Assembly: GCF_900115665.1 (NCBI RefSeq)
Contig: NZ_FOXH01000004.1
Coordinates: forward strand, 1 to 64,000
Reading direction: 5' to 3'
Source of the DNA: Pseudarcicella hirudinis
GTDB lineage: Bacteria > Bacteroidota > Bacteroidia > Cytophagales > Spirosomataceae
Length of the DNA stretch: 64,000 nt
Below are positions 8,593 to 17,274 of the stretch, piece by piece. The notes beneath the pieces were generated by a model. It saw only the letters and a program-made list of their open reading frames with translations. It was not told the DNA's origin and did not search any database. A program made the position numbers and the translations under genes. How positions within the stretch are numbered: the first letter of the stretch is position 1; each line of letters begins with the position of its first letter.

Positions 8593-9087
8593 ATGAAAGA
8601 ATCTGCTGAAAATGAAGTCCGGCAACTTTACGGCCGGAAACTGCGGCTCAGGGTTTGCGGAATTTGTCTCAGCAATGACAGGATTCTAATGATCCGCCAT
8701 TCAGGAGTAGTCGAAAACGAAGATTTCTGGAGTCCTCCGGGCGGAGGTTTACAATTTGGAGAAACAGCTCATGAGGCATTAATCCGGGAATTTAAAGAAG
8801 AAACCAACCTGGAAATAGAGGTTGGGAAACTGCTTTTTGTCAACGAATTTCTGGGACCTCCGCTCCATGCCATTGAGTTATTTTTTCAGGTAAACTGTTT
8901 AAACAACGACATGGTCAGAGGGTATGACCCGGAAATGAAAAATCAGATTATCGAAGAGATACGATGGATGACCTGGAAAGAAATCAAAGCCATAAAAGCG
9001 CAAAATCTGCATAGAATATTTTCACTGGTGAATAGTTTTGAGGAGTTCAGCCATCTGGATAATTTTCTTGGTCAAAATCATCAATAA
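8593..9087 (+). CDS. NUDIX hydrolase
   Basis: 164 residues from the ATG at 8593. An in-frame TTG at 8581 is the alternative start and adds four residues. The Nudix box spans GGLQFGETAHEALIREFKEE and fits Gx5Ex7REUxEE, with Thr-Asn replacing the usual xG after the Glu pair. The enzyme would hydrolyse a nucleoside diphosphate linked to another group; the substrate is unknown. The 122 bases after the gene contain no terminator I could see. Confidence 0.85.
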   Translation: MKESAENEVRQLYGRKLRLRVCGICLSNDRILMIRHSGVVENEDFWSPPGGGLQFGETAHEALIREFKEETNLEIEVGKLLFVNEFLGPPLHAIELFFQVNCLNNDMVRGYDPEMKNQIIEEIRWMTWKEIKAIKAQNLHRIFSLVNSFEEFSHLDNFLGQNHQ

Positions 9088-9209
9088 TCCAATAAAATTC
9101 CCTGGAAAGCGCTCCTTTAACTAGATTATATTGAGCTACTGGCTTTATTTTTCAATAAATTTATAATTTTACAAACCTTAACATACTATTCACGTACTTT
9201 AAAACAATT

Positions 9210-10064
9210 TTGGAAAACATCATTACCATAGCTCCACAACTGAAAATCAGCAATCCTGCCTTTGATATCGAGTCAATCGCTCAATATAATATTTGCCAGG
9301 AAATCACTGAAAGCCGTTTCCGTTTTTGGGTTATTGACCATTTAAGTAATGAGTATATATGGTTGGAAGACTTCCATTTACAGGTTCCGGGAGAAGAGCT
9401 TAGTGCATTTGAAAGCCTGAAACTCATTTATTCAGAACACGATTTTTTAAAGTCAAACAAGTGGAAAAGTGTTAAAATCACTATTAACAACCAATCATTT
9501 ACACTAATTCCTGCTGACATTTTCAGAAAAGAATACGCATTAAGGTATTTGCAGTTAGCCAAGGGAATGACCATCGGAAAAGATGAAGAAATTCATCAGG
9601 ATCTGATCCCGGAGCATGAAGTTATCAATGTTTATAGTTCAGAAAGGGAATTGTATAACTGGTTTTCAGAAACATATCCTTTGATGGATGTACAATTTTC
9701 TCATCAAAGCAGCCAGATGATTCGTTTTGCACTGGCTTACGGAGCAGAACAAACGGCTTTTCTCTATCTGGAAGAAAAAACGGTTACGATGGTAGTCAGC
9801 CATGAAGGAAATTTGAAATTTTGTAATCGTTTTTCTTATGAAAATGCCCGGGACCTCGTTTATTACGTTCTTTTTGTCATGAATGAAATCCGGATTGAAC
9901 CTGATGAAATTCTTGTCAAACTATTCGGGGAAGTCAGTGATGAATCTGAAGAGTTCAACCTTCTGACTAAATATTTACCTAAAATTCAGATTGGAGGTAT
10001 TCCGGGCGAGACTTTGCGCTTTCAGGAAATCCCGGCACATCGTTTTATCAATTTATACCTCTAG
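9210..10064 (+). CDS. DUF3822 family protein
   Basis: 284 residues starting at TTG; there is no nearby in-frame ATG upstream. It matches the Bacteroidota DUF3822 family, soluble proteins thought to have an actin/hexokinase-like ATPase fold. Typical family features are the N-terminal ESRFRFWVID segment and the C-terminal NEIRIEPDEILVKLFGEV...LPKIQIGG...FINLYL. The function is unknown. It ends 14 bases before coaD, and this pairing is common in the phylum, so cotranscription is likely. Confidence 0.8.
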   Translation: MENIITIAPQLKISNPAFDIESIAQYNICQEITESRFRFWVIDHLSNEYIWLEDFHLQVPGEELSAFESLKLIYSEHDFLKSNKWKSVKITINNQSFTLIPADIFRKEYALRYLQLAKGMTIGKDEEIHQDLIPEHEVINVYSSERELYNWFSETYPLMDVQFSHQSSQMIRFALAYGAEQTAFLYLEEKTVTMVVSHEGNLKFCNRFSYENARDLVYYVLFVMNEIRIEPDEILVKLFGEVSDESEEFNLLTKYLPKIQIGGIPGETLRFQEIPAHRFINLYL

Positions 10065-10078
10065 TAATTATCTTAAAA

Positions 10079-10537
10079 ATGGCCAAAAAAATCGCCTTTT
10101 TCCCTGGTTCTTTCGATCCTTTCACCAAAGGTCATGAAGATATTGTCCTGAGAGCCCTGTCCCTATTCGATGAAATAATCGTAGGTATCGGACACAATGC
10201 CAATAAAACAAGGTATTTCTCTTTAGAAAAAATGACGGAGTGGATTGAAGCCACTTTCGAAGGAAAACCTGTTAAAGTAGTAACTTATAATGATCTGACA
10301 GCCAATGTGGCCAGAGATATGGGCGCTGGGTTTCTGCTGAGAGGTTTGAGAAATACCACAGATTTTGAGTATGAAAACTCTATTTCTCAGGTAAACAGAC
10401 ATCTTGTGGAAGGGTTAGAGACAATATTTCTGATTACCTCTCCGCATCTGGCTCCGATCAGCTCAACTATTGTCAGAGATCTTCACAAATACGGAACAAA
10501 AATTGACGAATTTATTCCTTACAACATTCACGAGTAA
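10079..10537 (+). CDS. coaD: Phosphopantetheine adenylyltransferase
   Basis: 152 residues, the usual length. FPGSFDPFTKGHEDIVLRA holds the (T/S)xxH-type nucleotidyltransferase motif (TKGH). ISSTIVRDLHKYGTKI near the C-terminus is the second ATP-binding ISST segment, and GFLLRGLRNTTDFEYE carries the conserved R-G-L-R. It converts 4'-phosphopantetheine and ATP to dephospho-CoA, the penultimate step of coenzyme A synthesis, in the cytoplasm. It is transcribed with the DUF3822 gene and closed by a strong terminator. Confidence 0.96.
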   Translation: MAKKIAFFPGSFDPFTKGHEDIVLRALSLFDEIIVGIGHNANKTRYFSLEKMTEWIEATFEGKPVKVVTYNDLTANVARDMGAGFLLRGLRNTTDFEYENSISQVNRHLVEGLETIFLITSPHLAPISSTIVRDLHKYGTKIDEFIPYNIHE

Positions 10538-10552
10538 CAGATTTCTGTCCAT

Positions 10553-10593
10553 AAAAAAAGCACAAGCCCGGTTATAGAACTTGTGCTTTTTTT
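10553..10593. terminator. Strong bidirectional terminator
   Basis: AAAAAAAGCACAAG (10553-10566) pairs with CTTGTGCTTTTTTT (10580-10593) around a 13-base loop. It lies between coaD (+) and the NUDIX gene (-), whose stop is almost adjacent. Confidence 0.92.
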
Positions 10594-10596
10594 ATG

Positions 10597-11280
10597 TTAG
10601 TCCTCCGCTTCATAATAAGTTTCAAGAACATATCTGATTGAAGTATAAGAGTTTAACATAGCTACTCTGATTTCTTTTCTTTCCATCCAGGACAATTTTT
10701 CGATATTTTCCTCTATCTGCGGTTTCATTTTCGAATCATCCAGCAAATCCATCTCATACCATTTGGTTTGTTTGAGAATTCTTTCACTCTTCTGGGTGTA
10801 AGTATGATAAGTTGTACATATTTTTTTGCCCAATGCTACCCTTACATTACATTCCTCTTCTACTTCTCTTACCGCGCCGTCTTTGGGCTTTTCATTCCTT
10901 TCCAGTTTTCCTTTAGGCAAATCCCATTTTTTATAACGGTACATCAGCAAAAGTTCTCCCTTTACATTTCTTACAACTCCTCCCCCTGCTTTGATTACCT
11001 GATAAAGTCCCTTTATAAATGCTTTGGTTTCTTCCGGATTTTTAGAAAACAGTACAATCGACTGTAAGTGAGACAATGGATTTTCTTCTAAAATTCTGAA
11101 AAGTCTTTCGATAGTCGGGTTAGTAACATTCAGCAGTAAGACATGCCCTGACAAACTTTCCGGCTTAATTACTTCAAGTTGAGCATCAATCAGGCGGTCA
11201 TATTCCACATCTGCCTGGATCTGCTTTGCTTTTTTTTCACCCACAATTTTGATGGGGCGGTCATTAATAAAAATTATCAT
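10597..11280 (-). CDS. NUDIX hydrolase with N-terminal extension
   Basis: 227 residues. The NUDIX domain occupies about 90-220, with the box GKLERNEKPKDGAVREVEEE (Asn-Val instead of Gly-hydrophobic at its end). The first 85 residues (MIIFINDRPIKIV...LFSKNPEETKAFIKGL) form a separate small domain typical of this Bacteroidota NUDIX group, which is often found beside coaD and pyrE. It may clean up nucleotide derivatives; the substrate is unproven. It is divergent from pyrE, with both promoters in the 157-193-base gap. Confidence 0.88.
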   Translation of the reverse strand: MIIFINDRPIKIVGEKKAKQIQADVEYDRLIDAQLEVIKPESLSGHVLLLNVTNPTIERLFRILEENPLSHLQSIVLFSKNPEETKAFIKGLYQVIKAGGGVVRNVKGELLLMYRYKKWDLPKGKLERNEKPKDGAVREVEEECNVRVALGKKICTTYHTYTQKSERILKQTKWYEMDLLDDSKMKPQIEENIEKLSWMERKEIRVAMLNSYTSIRYVLETYYEAED

Positions 11281-11366
11281 TGATTTGTAAATGTTCTCCT
11301 TGGAATAAAAGATCTGACTTGTCGTAATTACACCTTAAAAATAACAATGTTAAGAATAATGTTTCG

Positions 11367-11414
11367 CAAAATTAAGATTTTGTCTTAAAAGATAAGCCAG
11401 ACTTTTTAATTTTG
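11367..11414. promoter_or_regulatory. Divergent -7 boxes for the NUDIX gene and pyrE
   Basis: On the minus strand TAATTTTG (complement of 11367-11374) faces the NUDIX gene. On the plus strand TAATTTTG (11407-11414) faces pyrE and would start transcription near 11420. This supports the pyrE start at 11474 more than the ATG at 11438. Confidence 0.5.
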
Positions 11415-11473
11415 CATTTGAACATGACAAATATCGAATGCTCTTTCGATATTTAACCCTTCAAACTCAATTT

Positions 11474-12112
11474 ATGGAACAAACCACCATTGCACAGAAT
11501 GTAGCTTCAATGCTACTTGAAATCAAAGCTATTCGCCTTAATCCAGACAAACCGTTTAAATGGGCATCCGGCTGGAATTCTCCAATTTATTGCGACAATC
11601 GTGTTTCTCTGTCCTATCCTAGCGTAAGAACCTATGTAAAAGATGCTATTTCTGCTGCTGTGAAGGCTTATTGGCCTGAAACTGAAGTAATTGCAGGTGT
11701 TGCTACTGCCGGGATTGCTCAGGGGGCTTTGGTGGCTGACTTCCTTGATTTACCTTTCTGCTATGTTCGTCCTGAACCCAAAAAACATGGCATGGGTAAT
11801 CAGATTGAAGGTCAGGTTAAACCGGGTCAGAAGGTTGTATTGATTGAAGACTTAGTATCTACCGGAGGTAGTTCATTAAAAGCCGCTGATGCGCTTCGCG
11901 AAGCTGGCGTAGAAGTATTGGGGATGATTGCTATTTTCACTTATGGCTTTGATATCGCCAAACAGAATTTTGCAAGCAAAGGCGTTGATTTTTATACTCT
12001 GAGCGATTATAACACTTTAATTTCAGAGGCTGTAAAAAACAATTATATTTCTGAAAGCCAACTCATTACTTTACAGGAATGGCGTAATGATCCGGCAAAC
12101 TGGAATGCCTGA
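11474..12112 (+). CDS. pyrE: Orotate phosphoribosyltransferase
   Basis: 212 residues from the ATG at 11474. An in-frame ATG at 11438 would add 12 residues that do not fit the family. FKWASGWNSPIYCDNR is the orotate-site segment, and KVVLIEDLVSTGGSSL is the PRPP-binding motif. The enzyme joins orotate and PRPP to make OMP in pyrimidine synthesis, in the cytoplasm. It is monocistronic, with its own TAATTTTG promoter and a strong terminator at 12121. Confidence 0.95.
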   Translation: MEQTTIAQNVASMLLEIKAIRLNPDKPFKWASGWNSPIYCDNRVSLSYPSVRTYVKDAISAAVKAYWPETEVIAGVATAGIAQGALVADFLDLPFCYVRPEPKKHGMGNQIEGQVKPGQKVVLIEDLVSTGGSSLKAADALREAGVEVLGMIAIFTYGFDIAKQNFASKGVDFYTLSDYNTLISEAVKNNYISESQLITLQEWRNDPANWNA

Positions 12113-12120
12113 TATCGAGA

Positions 12121-12147
12121 AGCCCCGGAGCTATTCCGGGGCTTTTT
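12121..12147 (+). terminator. Rho-independent terminator after pyrE
   Basis: GC-rich 9-bp stem AGCCCCGGA (12121-12129) / TCCGGGGCT (12135-12143) with a 5-base loop, followed by TTTTT. It lies just downstream of the pyrE stop. Confidence 0.95.
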
Positions 12148-12178
12148 CATATATAAAAAGCATAAAATCCCGGAAATT

Positions 12179-13300
12179 TCACAAATATACCAGTGAGTAT
12201 TTCTTGCCGGGCAATGATCTCACTATGCCCTGAAATTCAAGATTAAGGAGCAAAGAAGCTAATTGCCCCATATAAATCTGGGTTTTCCAGGCCATTTCAT
12301 CTATCTGCATTTCCCTGTGTTGTCTTAACAGGAAAATTACCTGACTTTCATTTTCAGTAAAACCTGTTAAGTCAAGCTCTTTCGGGTGGAGTTCAATATG
12401 CTGATCCGGAGCCGAAAAGTTCCAGTTCATTGAATCAATAAAGTCGCTTGTTCCGGTAAAAATCTGTGCCTTATTATTGCGGATTAACCGGTTACAGCCT
12501 TCAGAGGAAGGTTTTCCAAGAGGCCCCGGTACCGCAAAAACTTCCCGGTGGTAATTATTGGCAAATTCTGCGGTAATCAATGCTCCTCCTTTCGAAGCTG
12601 CCTCCACCACAATAACCGCGTCTGACATCCCTGCGATAATCCTGTTTCTTTGCGGGAAAAAACGTTGATCCGGTTCTGTTCCAAAAGTATGCTCCGTCAG
12701 CAATCCTCCGTAATTTATCATTTGTTTCGCCACTGATTTATGGCTTTTCGGATACACAATATCAATACCACTGGCCATAACGCCAATGGTTTCAACCTGA
12801 CTTCTCAGGGATGCCCGATGTGCAACAATGTCTATCCCGTAAGCCAGTCCGCTAACGATCAGGGCATTATATTGTTTCAATTCTGAGACAAGCTGCTCCG
12901 TAATCTGTTTTCCGTATTCCGTTGACTGACGTGTACCAACAACAGCAACCACACGCTGCTTGTTCAAATCAGCATTTCCCCGGTAAAAAAGCAATACAGG
13001 CGCATCATACAATTGTTTCAGACGTGCGGGATATTCAGGGTCTGTATAGAAAAGAAGTTTCGTTCCCGAATCATCAGCCTGCTGCAATATTTTCCGGGCC
13101 TTCTCCAGCACAGACTTATTCTGAAGACTATCGGCCAGAATGTTTCCGATATGAGGTATTTTAAGAAGCTTACCTTTGGGGGTTTTGAAAACCTGTTCTG
13201 CCGATCCGCAATAACTGATTAATTGCCGGACCAGAACATCACCGATTTTGGGGATGAGGGTTAAAGCGATCTGGTGTAGTTTTTTTTCCGTAGTTTCCAT
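12179..13300 (-). CDS. dprA: DNA-processing protein DprA
   Basis: 373 residues. The N-terminal SAM/HhH-like region (1-75) is followed by the Rossmann-like DprA core. Core segments include VVAVVGTRQSTEYG, VSGLAYGIDIVAHRASL, SGIDIVYPKSH, FFPQRNRIIAGMSDAVIVVEA and KGGALITAEFA. A C-terminal winged-helix domain (about 310-373) is present. DprA loads RecA on incoming single-stranded DNA in natural transformation. It is widespread even in bacteria not known to be competent. No other competence gene is nearby. The 170 bases between it and the MerR gene show nothing assignable. Confidence 0.93.
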   Translation of the reverse strand: METTEKKLHQIALTLIPKIGDVLVRQLISYCGSAEQVFKTPKGKLLKIPHIGNILADSLQNKSVLEKARKILQQADDSGTKLLFYTDPEYPARLKQLYDAPVLLFYRGNADLNKQRVVAVVGTRQSTEYGKQITEQLVSELKQYNALIVSGLAYGIDIVAHRASLRSQVETIGVMASGIDIVYPKSHKSVAKQMINYGGLLTEHTFGTEPDQRFFPQRNRIIAGMSDAVIVVEAASKGGALITAEFANNYHREVFAVPGPLGKPSSEGCNRLIRNNKAQIFTGTSDFIDSMNWNFSAPDQHIELHPKELDLTGFTENESQVIFLLRQHREMQIDEMAWKTQIYMGQLASLLLNLEFQGIVRSLPGKKYSLVYL

Positions 13301-13470
13301 AAAGAAAACAAAGATAAAATTTACACCCCGAAATGTCTAGCTGACTGGAAAATAACGAATGAACTCTTAATTTTATCTAATGAATCGAGCATTTTCGATT
13401 GATTTTCATCAAAATTTTCAATTTATTTTCTGAAAATTAAAAAAAGAATGGCTGATATCTGTAGCTGATT

Positions 13471-13881
13471 TTACTCTTCTTCCGGCAGAAAATTATCGGG
13501 ATTTGACTCTTCTGAATCTGATTCATTTTCATTATCAAGTCCTTTTCTCAAAAATACCAGAAAGTCTTTCAGATCTTCCAGTGTCTTAATTACTTCAGCA
13601 TTCTGCGGTTTTTTATACTCTTTTGTTCTGATAGCCCGCTTCGCCCCTTCAATGGTATACCCCTGAGTATCAATCAGATTTACCAGTAATTTCACATGAT
13701 CAATATCTGCCGAAGTATATTTCCTGTCACCTGCACGATCACGCTTAGGTTTTAATGAAGGGAACTGTTCTTCCCAAAAACGTAATTTTGAAATATTCAT
13801 TTCAAACATTTCAGCTACTTCTGAAATCGAATAATATCTTTTGGTCAGTTCCATATTGGGCTGATGCACGATTTGTCTCAT
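13471..13881 (-). CDS. MerR family transcriptional regulator
   Basis: 136 residues. YYSISEVAEMFEMNISKLRFWEEQFPSLKP is the N-terminal winged HTH of the MerR family, with R-K-Y-T in wing 1. It lacks a cysteine effector site. The C-terminus is acidic (ENESDSEESNPDNFLPEEE) rather than a ligand-binding domain. An alternative start at the internal Met (MELTKRYYSI) would shorten it by nine residues. Short MerR proteins of this kind commonly neighbour alaS in Bacteroidota, and it is divergent from alaS here. Confidence 0.85.
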   Translation of the reverse strand: MRQIVHQPNMELTKRYYSISEVAEMFEMNISKLRFWEEQFPSLKPKRDRAGDRKYTSADIDHVKLLVNLIDTQGYTIEGAKRAIRTKEYKKPQNAEVIKTLEDLKDFLVFLRKGLDNENESDSEESNPDNFLPEEE

Positions 13882-13909
13882 CGTGTAACAATTAAGCTAC
13901 TTTTTTCTG

Positions 13910-13917
13910 TAAATTTG
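13910..13917 (+). promoter_or_regulatory. TAnnTTTG -7 element for alaS
   Basis: TAAATTTG is an exact -7 box about 105 bases upstream of the alaS start. No TTG lies at the usual distance upstream. Confidence 0.45.
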
Positions 13918-14022
13918 CGAAATTTCTGTCAGGAACTACTTAAATAAAAGCAATCCCTTACATCGAAATTAAAAACAAAATCCGAAACAGCAATGACTGA
14001 GTCGCAAATCCGAAATTAATTC

Positions 14023-16674
14023 ATGATGACTTCCAAAGAAATACGTCAACAATTTTTAGACTTTTTTAAATCAAAAGAACATTTAATTGTACCTTCTGCT
14101 CCATTAGTGGCCAAAAATGACCCTACTTTGATGTTCAACAATTCGGGGATGGCTCAGTTTAAAGATTTCTTTCTGGGAAATGGTACTCCCCCGTCAAAAA
14201 GAATTGCTGATACCCAAAAATGTTTAAGAGTTTCCGGAAAACACAATGACCTGGAGGATGTGGGTTTTGATACTTACCATCATACCATGTTTGAAATGCT
14301 GGGAAACTGGTCGTTTGGCGATTATTTCAAAAAAGAAGCATTGAGCTGGTCATGGGAACTGCTCACGGAAGTTTACAAATTACCGAAAGACAGAATCTAC
14401 GTTTCGGTATTTCAGGGTGATGACAAAGACGGCGTGCCTTTCGATCAGGAAGCATGGGATATCTGGAAAGCCATTGTTGGAGAAGAACGTATTATTTTAG
14501 GAAATAAAAAAGATAATTTCTGGGAAATGGGTGAGACTGGTCCTTGCGGTCCATGCTCTGAAATCCATATTGACTTACGTGATGAAGCTGAAGTAGCGCT
14601 GAAATCAGGAAAAGAATTAGTCAATAATGATCATCCTCAGGTAGTTGAAATCTGGAATAACGTTTTCATGCAATTCGAACGCATGGCTGACGGATCTCTC
14701 GTGCCGCTTCCTTCCAGACATGTTGATACCGGAATGGGCTTTGAGCGTCTTTGTATGGCTGTTCAGGGCAAACAGTCTAATTACGATACTGACGTTTTCC
14801 AGCATACTATTGGTTTTGTCGGTAATAAATGTGGTAAAGTTTACGGACAGGATAAATGGTCTGATATCGCTCTCAGGGTTATTGCCGATCACATCCGTGC
14901 TATTGCCTTTGTTATTGCAGATGGTCAGCTTCCTTCAAATAACAAAGCTGGTTATGTAATTCGCCGGATTTTACGCCGTGCCGTACGTTATGGCTATACT
15001 TACCTGGGATTCAGAGAACCTTTCATGCACAGCATTATTCCTTTACTGGCTGATCAGTTTGCGGAAGTCTTTCCCGAATTGAAAGCACAGCAGGACTTTG
15101 TGGCAAAAGTAATTCTGGAAGAAGAAAACTCTTTTTTGAGAACACTTGAAAATGGTCTGACTCTTTTAGACAAAATTATCGCTGAAACCAAAAGTCAGCA
15201 ATCAACTGTCATCAAAGGAGATGCCGTGTTTGAGTTGAATGATACTTTTGGCTTTCCGGTAGATTTAACTGCTCTGATTGCCCGTGAAAACGGTTTGTCA
15301 ATCGATGAGGAGGGTTATAAAGCTGCGCTTCAGGCGCAAAAAGAGCGTTCACGCAAGGACGCCACCACTTCTGCGGAAGATTGGGTGATTCTGGACGAAG
15401 ATTTTGAAAAAGTCGAGTTTGTCGGATATGACGAATTTGAAACGACCTCACAACTTGTAAAATTCCAGAAAGTTCAGAATAAACAAGGAACGCAATATAA
15501 AATTGTGCTTGACAGAACTCCATTCTATGCCGAATCCGGAGGACAGGTTGGGGATACCGGAACTTTAACAATCGGAAACACGGTTATTAAAATAGAGGAT
15601 ACTAAAAAAGAGAATGATCTGATTGTTCATCTGACCTCAGATAAAAACTTTGAAAAACTGGTAGCTGAAAATGGTTCTCAGATTTCTGCAAAGGCCAGAA
15701 TTGACCTTTCCCGCAGAAATTTAACCAATAACAATCACTCGTCAACACACTTGATGCAGGCAGCCTTAAAACAGGTTCTGGGTGCTCATGTGAACCAGAA
15801 AGGGTCTTTGGTAAACAATGAATTACTTCGTTTTGATTTCTCTCATTTCCAAAAAGTTACAGATGAGGAAATTGCAAAGGTTGAGGACATTGTCAATCAG
15901 AAAATCCGTGAAAACATCAGTTTACTGGAAGAAAGAAATGTGCCGATCGCAGAAGCTACTACCCGTGGAGCTATGGCACTTTTTGGTGAAAAATACGGTG
16001 ATTTTGTCCGGGTAATAACTTTCGACAAGAATTTCTCTGTTGAACTTTGCGGAGGAACTCATGTTCCTTCAACGGGTCATATCGGTTTATTCAAAATTAT
16101 TTCTGAAAGTTCGGTAGCAACGGGTGTCCGTCGTATTGAGGCGGTTACTTCAGAAAAAGCCCTTGCGTTAATCAATGAGCAGTTATCAATTGTCAATTCT
16201 TTGAATGATTTGCTGAAATCACCAAAAGACCTTGTTAAAGCTGTTTCCTCATTGATTGAAGAGAAAAATGCACTGGCTAAGAAAATCGAAGTGTTTGAAC
16301 AGGAAAAATTACAGGAGGTAAAAGAAAGACTTCTGACTAAAATTGTTTCTGTAGGTACGGTTAACGTTATTGCAGAAATTGTAGAGGTGCCTTCGGCAGA
16401 TGCTTTGAAGCAACTGGCTTATGAACTGAAAGCAAAAATCGGGGATTTATATTGTGTATTAGTAGCTGAAATTGCCGGAAAACCACAGTTAGCGGTTATG
16501 ATTGCAGATAACCTTGTTGCAGAAAAAGGATTAAATGCCGGACAAATTATCAGAGAGATGGCAAAAGAGGTAAAAGGCGGTGGCGGCGGACAGCCATTCT
16601 TTGCTACAGCAGGAGGTTCAGATGTTTCAGGTTTATCAAAAGCACTTGAAAAAGGTAAAAGTTTTGTAGCGTAA
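14023..16674 (+). CDS. alaS: Alanyl-tRNA synthetase
   Basis: 883 residues, full length. The class II catalytic domain has FNNSGMAQFKDFFLG (motif 1 region) and HHTMFEMLGNWSFGDYF (motif 2). The editing domain has the zinc-type histidine and cysteine motifs NNNHSSTHLMQ and ELCGGTHV. The C-terminal DHHA1/C-Ala domain ends in the glycine-rich GGGGGQPFFATAGG. It charges tRNA-Ala with alanine and removes mischarged Ser or Gly. Two adjacent ATGs (14023, 14026) make the exact start uncertain by one codon. Confidence 0.97.
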   Translation: MMTSKEIRQQFLDFFKSKEHLIVPSAPLVAKNDPTLMFNNSGMAQFKDFFLGNGTPPSKRIADTQKCLRVSGKHNDLEDVGFDTYHHTMFEMLGNWSFGDYFKKEALSWSWELLTEVYKLPKDRIYVSVFQGDDKDGVPFDQEAWDIWKAIVGEERIILGNKKDNFWEMGETGPCGPCSEIHIDLRDEAEVALKSGKELVNNDHPQVVEIWNNVFMQFERMADGSLVPLPSRHVDTGMGFERLCMAVQGKQSNYDTDVFQHTIGFVGNKCGKVYGQDKWSDIALRVIADHIRAIAFVIADGQLPSNNKAGYVIRRILRRAVRYGYTYLGFREPFMHSIIPLLADQFAEVFPELKAQQDFVAKVILEEENSFLRTLENGLTLLDKIIAETKSQQSTVIKGDAVFELNDTFGFPVDLTALIARENGLSIDEEGYKAALQAQKERSRKDATTSAEDWVILDEDFEKVEFVGYDEFETTSQLVKFQKVQNKQGTQYKIVLDRTPFYAESGGQVGDTGTLTIGNTVIKIEDTKKENDLIVHLTSDKNFEKLVAENGSQISAKARIDLSRRNLTNNNHSSTHLMQAALKQVLGAHVNQKGSLVNNELLRFDFSHFQKVTDEEIAKVEDIVNQKIRENISLLEERNVPIAEATTRGAMALFGEKYGDFVRVITFDKNFSVELCGGTHVPSTGHIGLFKIISESSVATGVRRIEAVTSEKALALINEQLSIVNSLNDLLKSPKDLVKAVSSLIEEKNALAKKIEVFEQEKLQEVKERLLTKIVSVGTVNVIAEIVEVPSADALKQLAYELKAKIGDLYCVLVAEIAGKPQLAVMIADNLVAEKGLNAGQIIREMAKEVKGGGGGQPFFATAGGSDVSGLSKALEKGKSFVA

Positions 16675-16735
16675 GATTAAAGCCCATTAAATTAAGTTTC
16701 TTTGAAAGAAGTATTTTCTTCTTTTAATAAATTTC

Positions 16736-16778
16736 AGACCAATAAATATCTTAGTCTTCACTTCGTATTTATTGGTCT
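16736..16778 (+). terminator. 13-bp inverted repeat between alaS and the cytochrome gene
   Basis: AGACCAATAAATA (16736-16748) pairs perfectly with TATTTATTGGTCT (16766-16778) around a 17-base loop. It sits 60 bases after alaS and 20 bases before the cytochrome gene. The following sequence is only moderately T-rich, so it may be a terminator or a leader hairpin. Confidence 0.5.
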
Positions 16779-16797
16779 TATTAATTTCTGAAATCTT

Positions 16798-17274
16798 ATG
16801 AAAAACCGCTCAATTAATCAACTCAGTAAAGCCATTCTGGCAATATTAGGTTTGATGTGTCTTGGTTTTTCTATCGTAATTATTATTTTACTAACTCCGG
16901 GAGAGCAATTTATACAAGAACCTAATTACTCCTTTTATTGCGGCGTTCAAAGCGAAACGGAACCTCATACAGACATTACGCAAATTTCCGTATTGGAACA
17001 AAGGGGAATGATTTTATTTAAAGAATCATGTGCACCATGCCATCAATGTTCTTCGGAAGCTTTGGTCGGACCTGGTCTTAAAGGTATTAGTTCCAGAAAA
17101 TCTTTCAGGTGGATTGTTAATTGGATTCAGAATCCATCAAAAGTCTTAAAAAAAAGAGACAAGTATGCATTAAAACTATTTGAAAATTTTAATCGTGCTG
17201 AAATGCCAGCCTTTCCAAATTATAAGAAGGAGGACATTAAAGCCATTTTAGCTTACATCGAACTATATCCTTGA
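16798..17274 (+). CDS. Membrane-anchored c-type cytochrome
   Basis: 158 residues. One transmembrane segment at about 11-32 (KAILAILGLMCLGFSIVIIILL) anchors a periplasmic domain with a single haem site C78-A-P-C81-H82. The probable axial Met is in AEMPAFPNY near residue 139. Size and motif layout fit a class I monohaem cytochrome c, likely an electron carrier to a terminal oxidase or peroxidase. Its stop overlaps the TTG start of the next gene (TTGA), so the two are translationally coupled although their functions look unrelated. Confidence 0.85.
   Translation: MKNRSINQLSKAILAILGLMCLGFSIVIIILLTPGEQFIQEPNYSFYCGVQSETEPHTDITQISVLEQRGMILFKESCAPCHQCSSEALVGPGLKGISSRKSFRWIVNWIQNPSKVLKKRDKYALKLFENFNRAEMPAFPNYKKEDIKAILAYIELYP

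Noticed and set aside
11438-11473. Earlier ATG of pyrE
   Set aside because: The 12 added residues do not match the family and the start would lie very close to the predicted transcription start.
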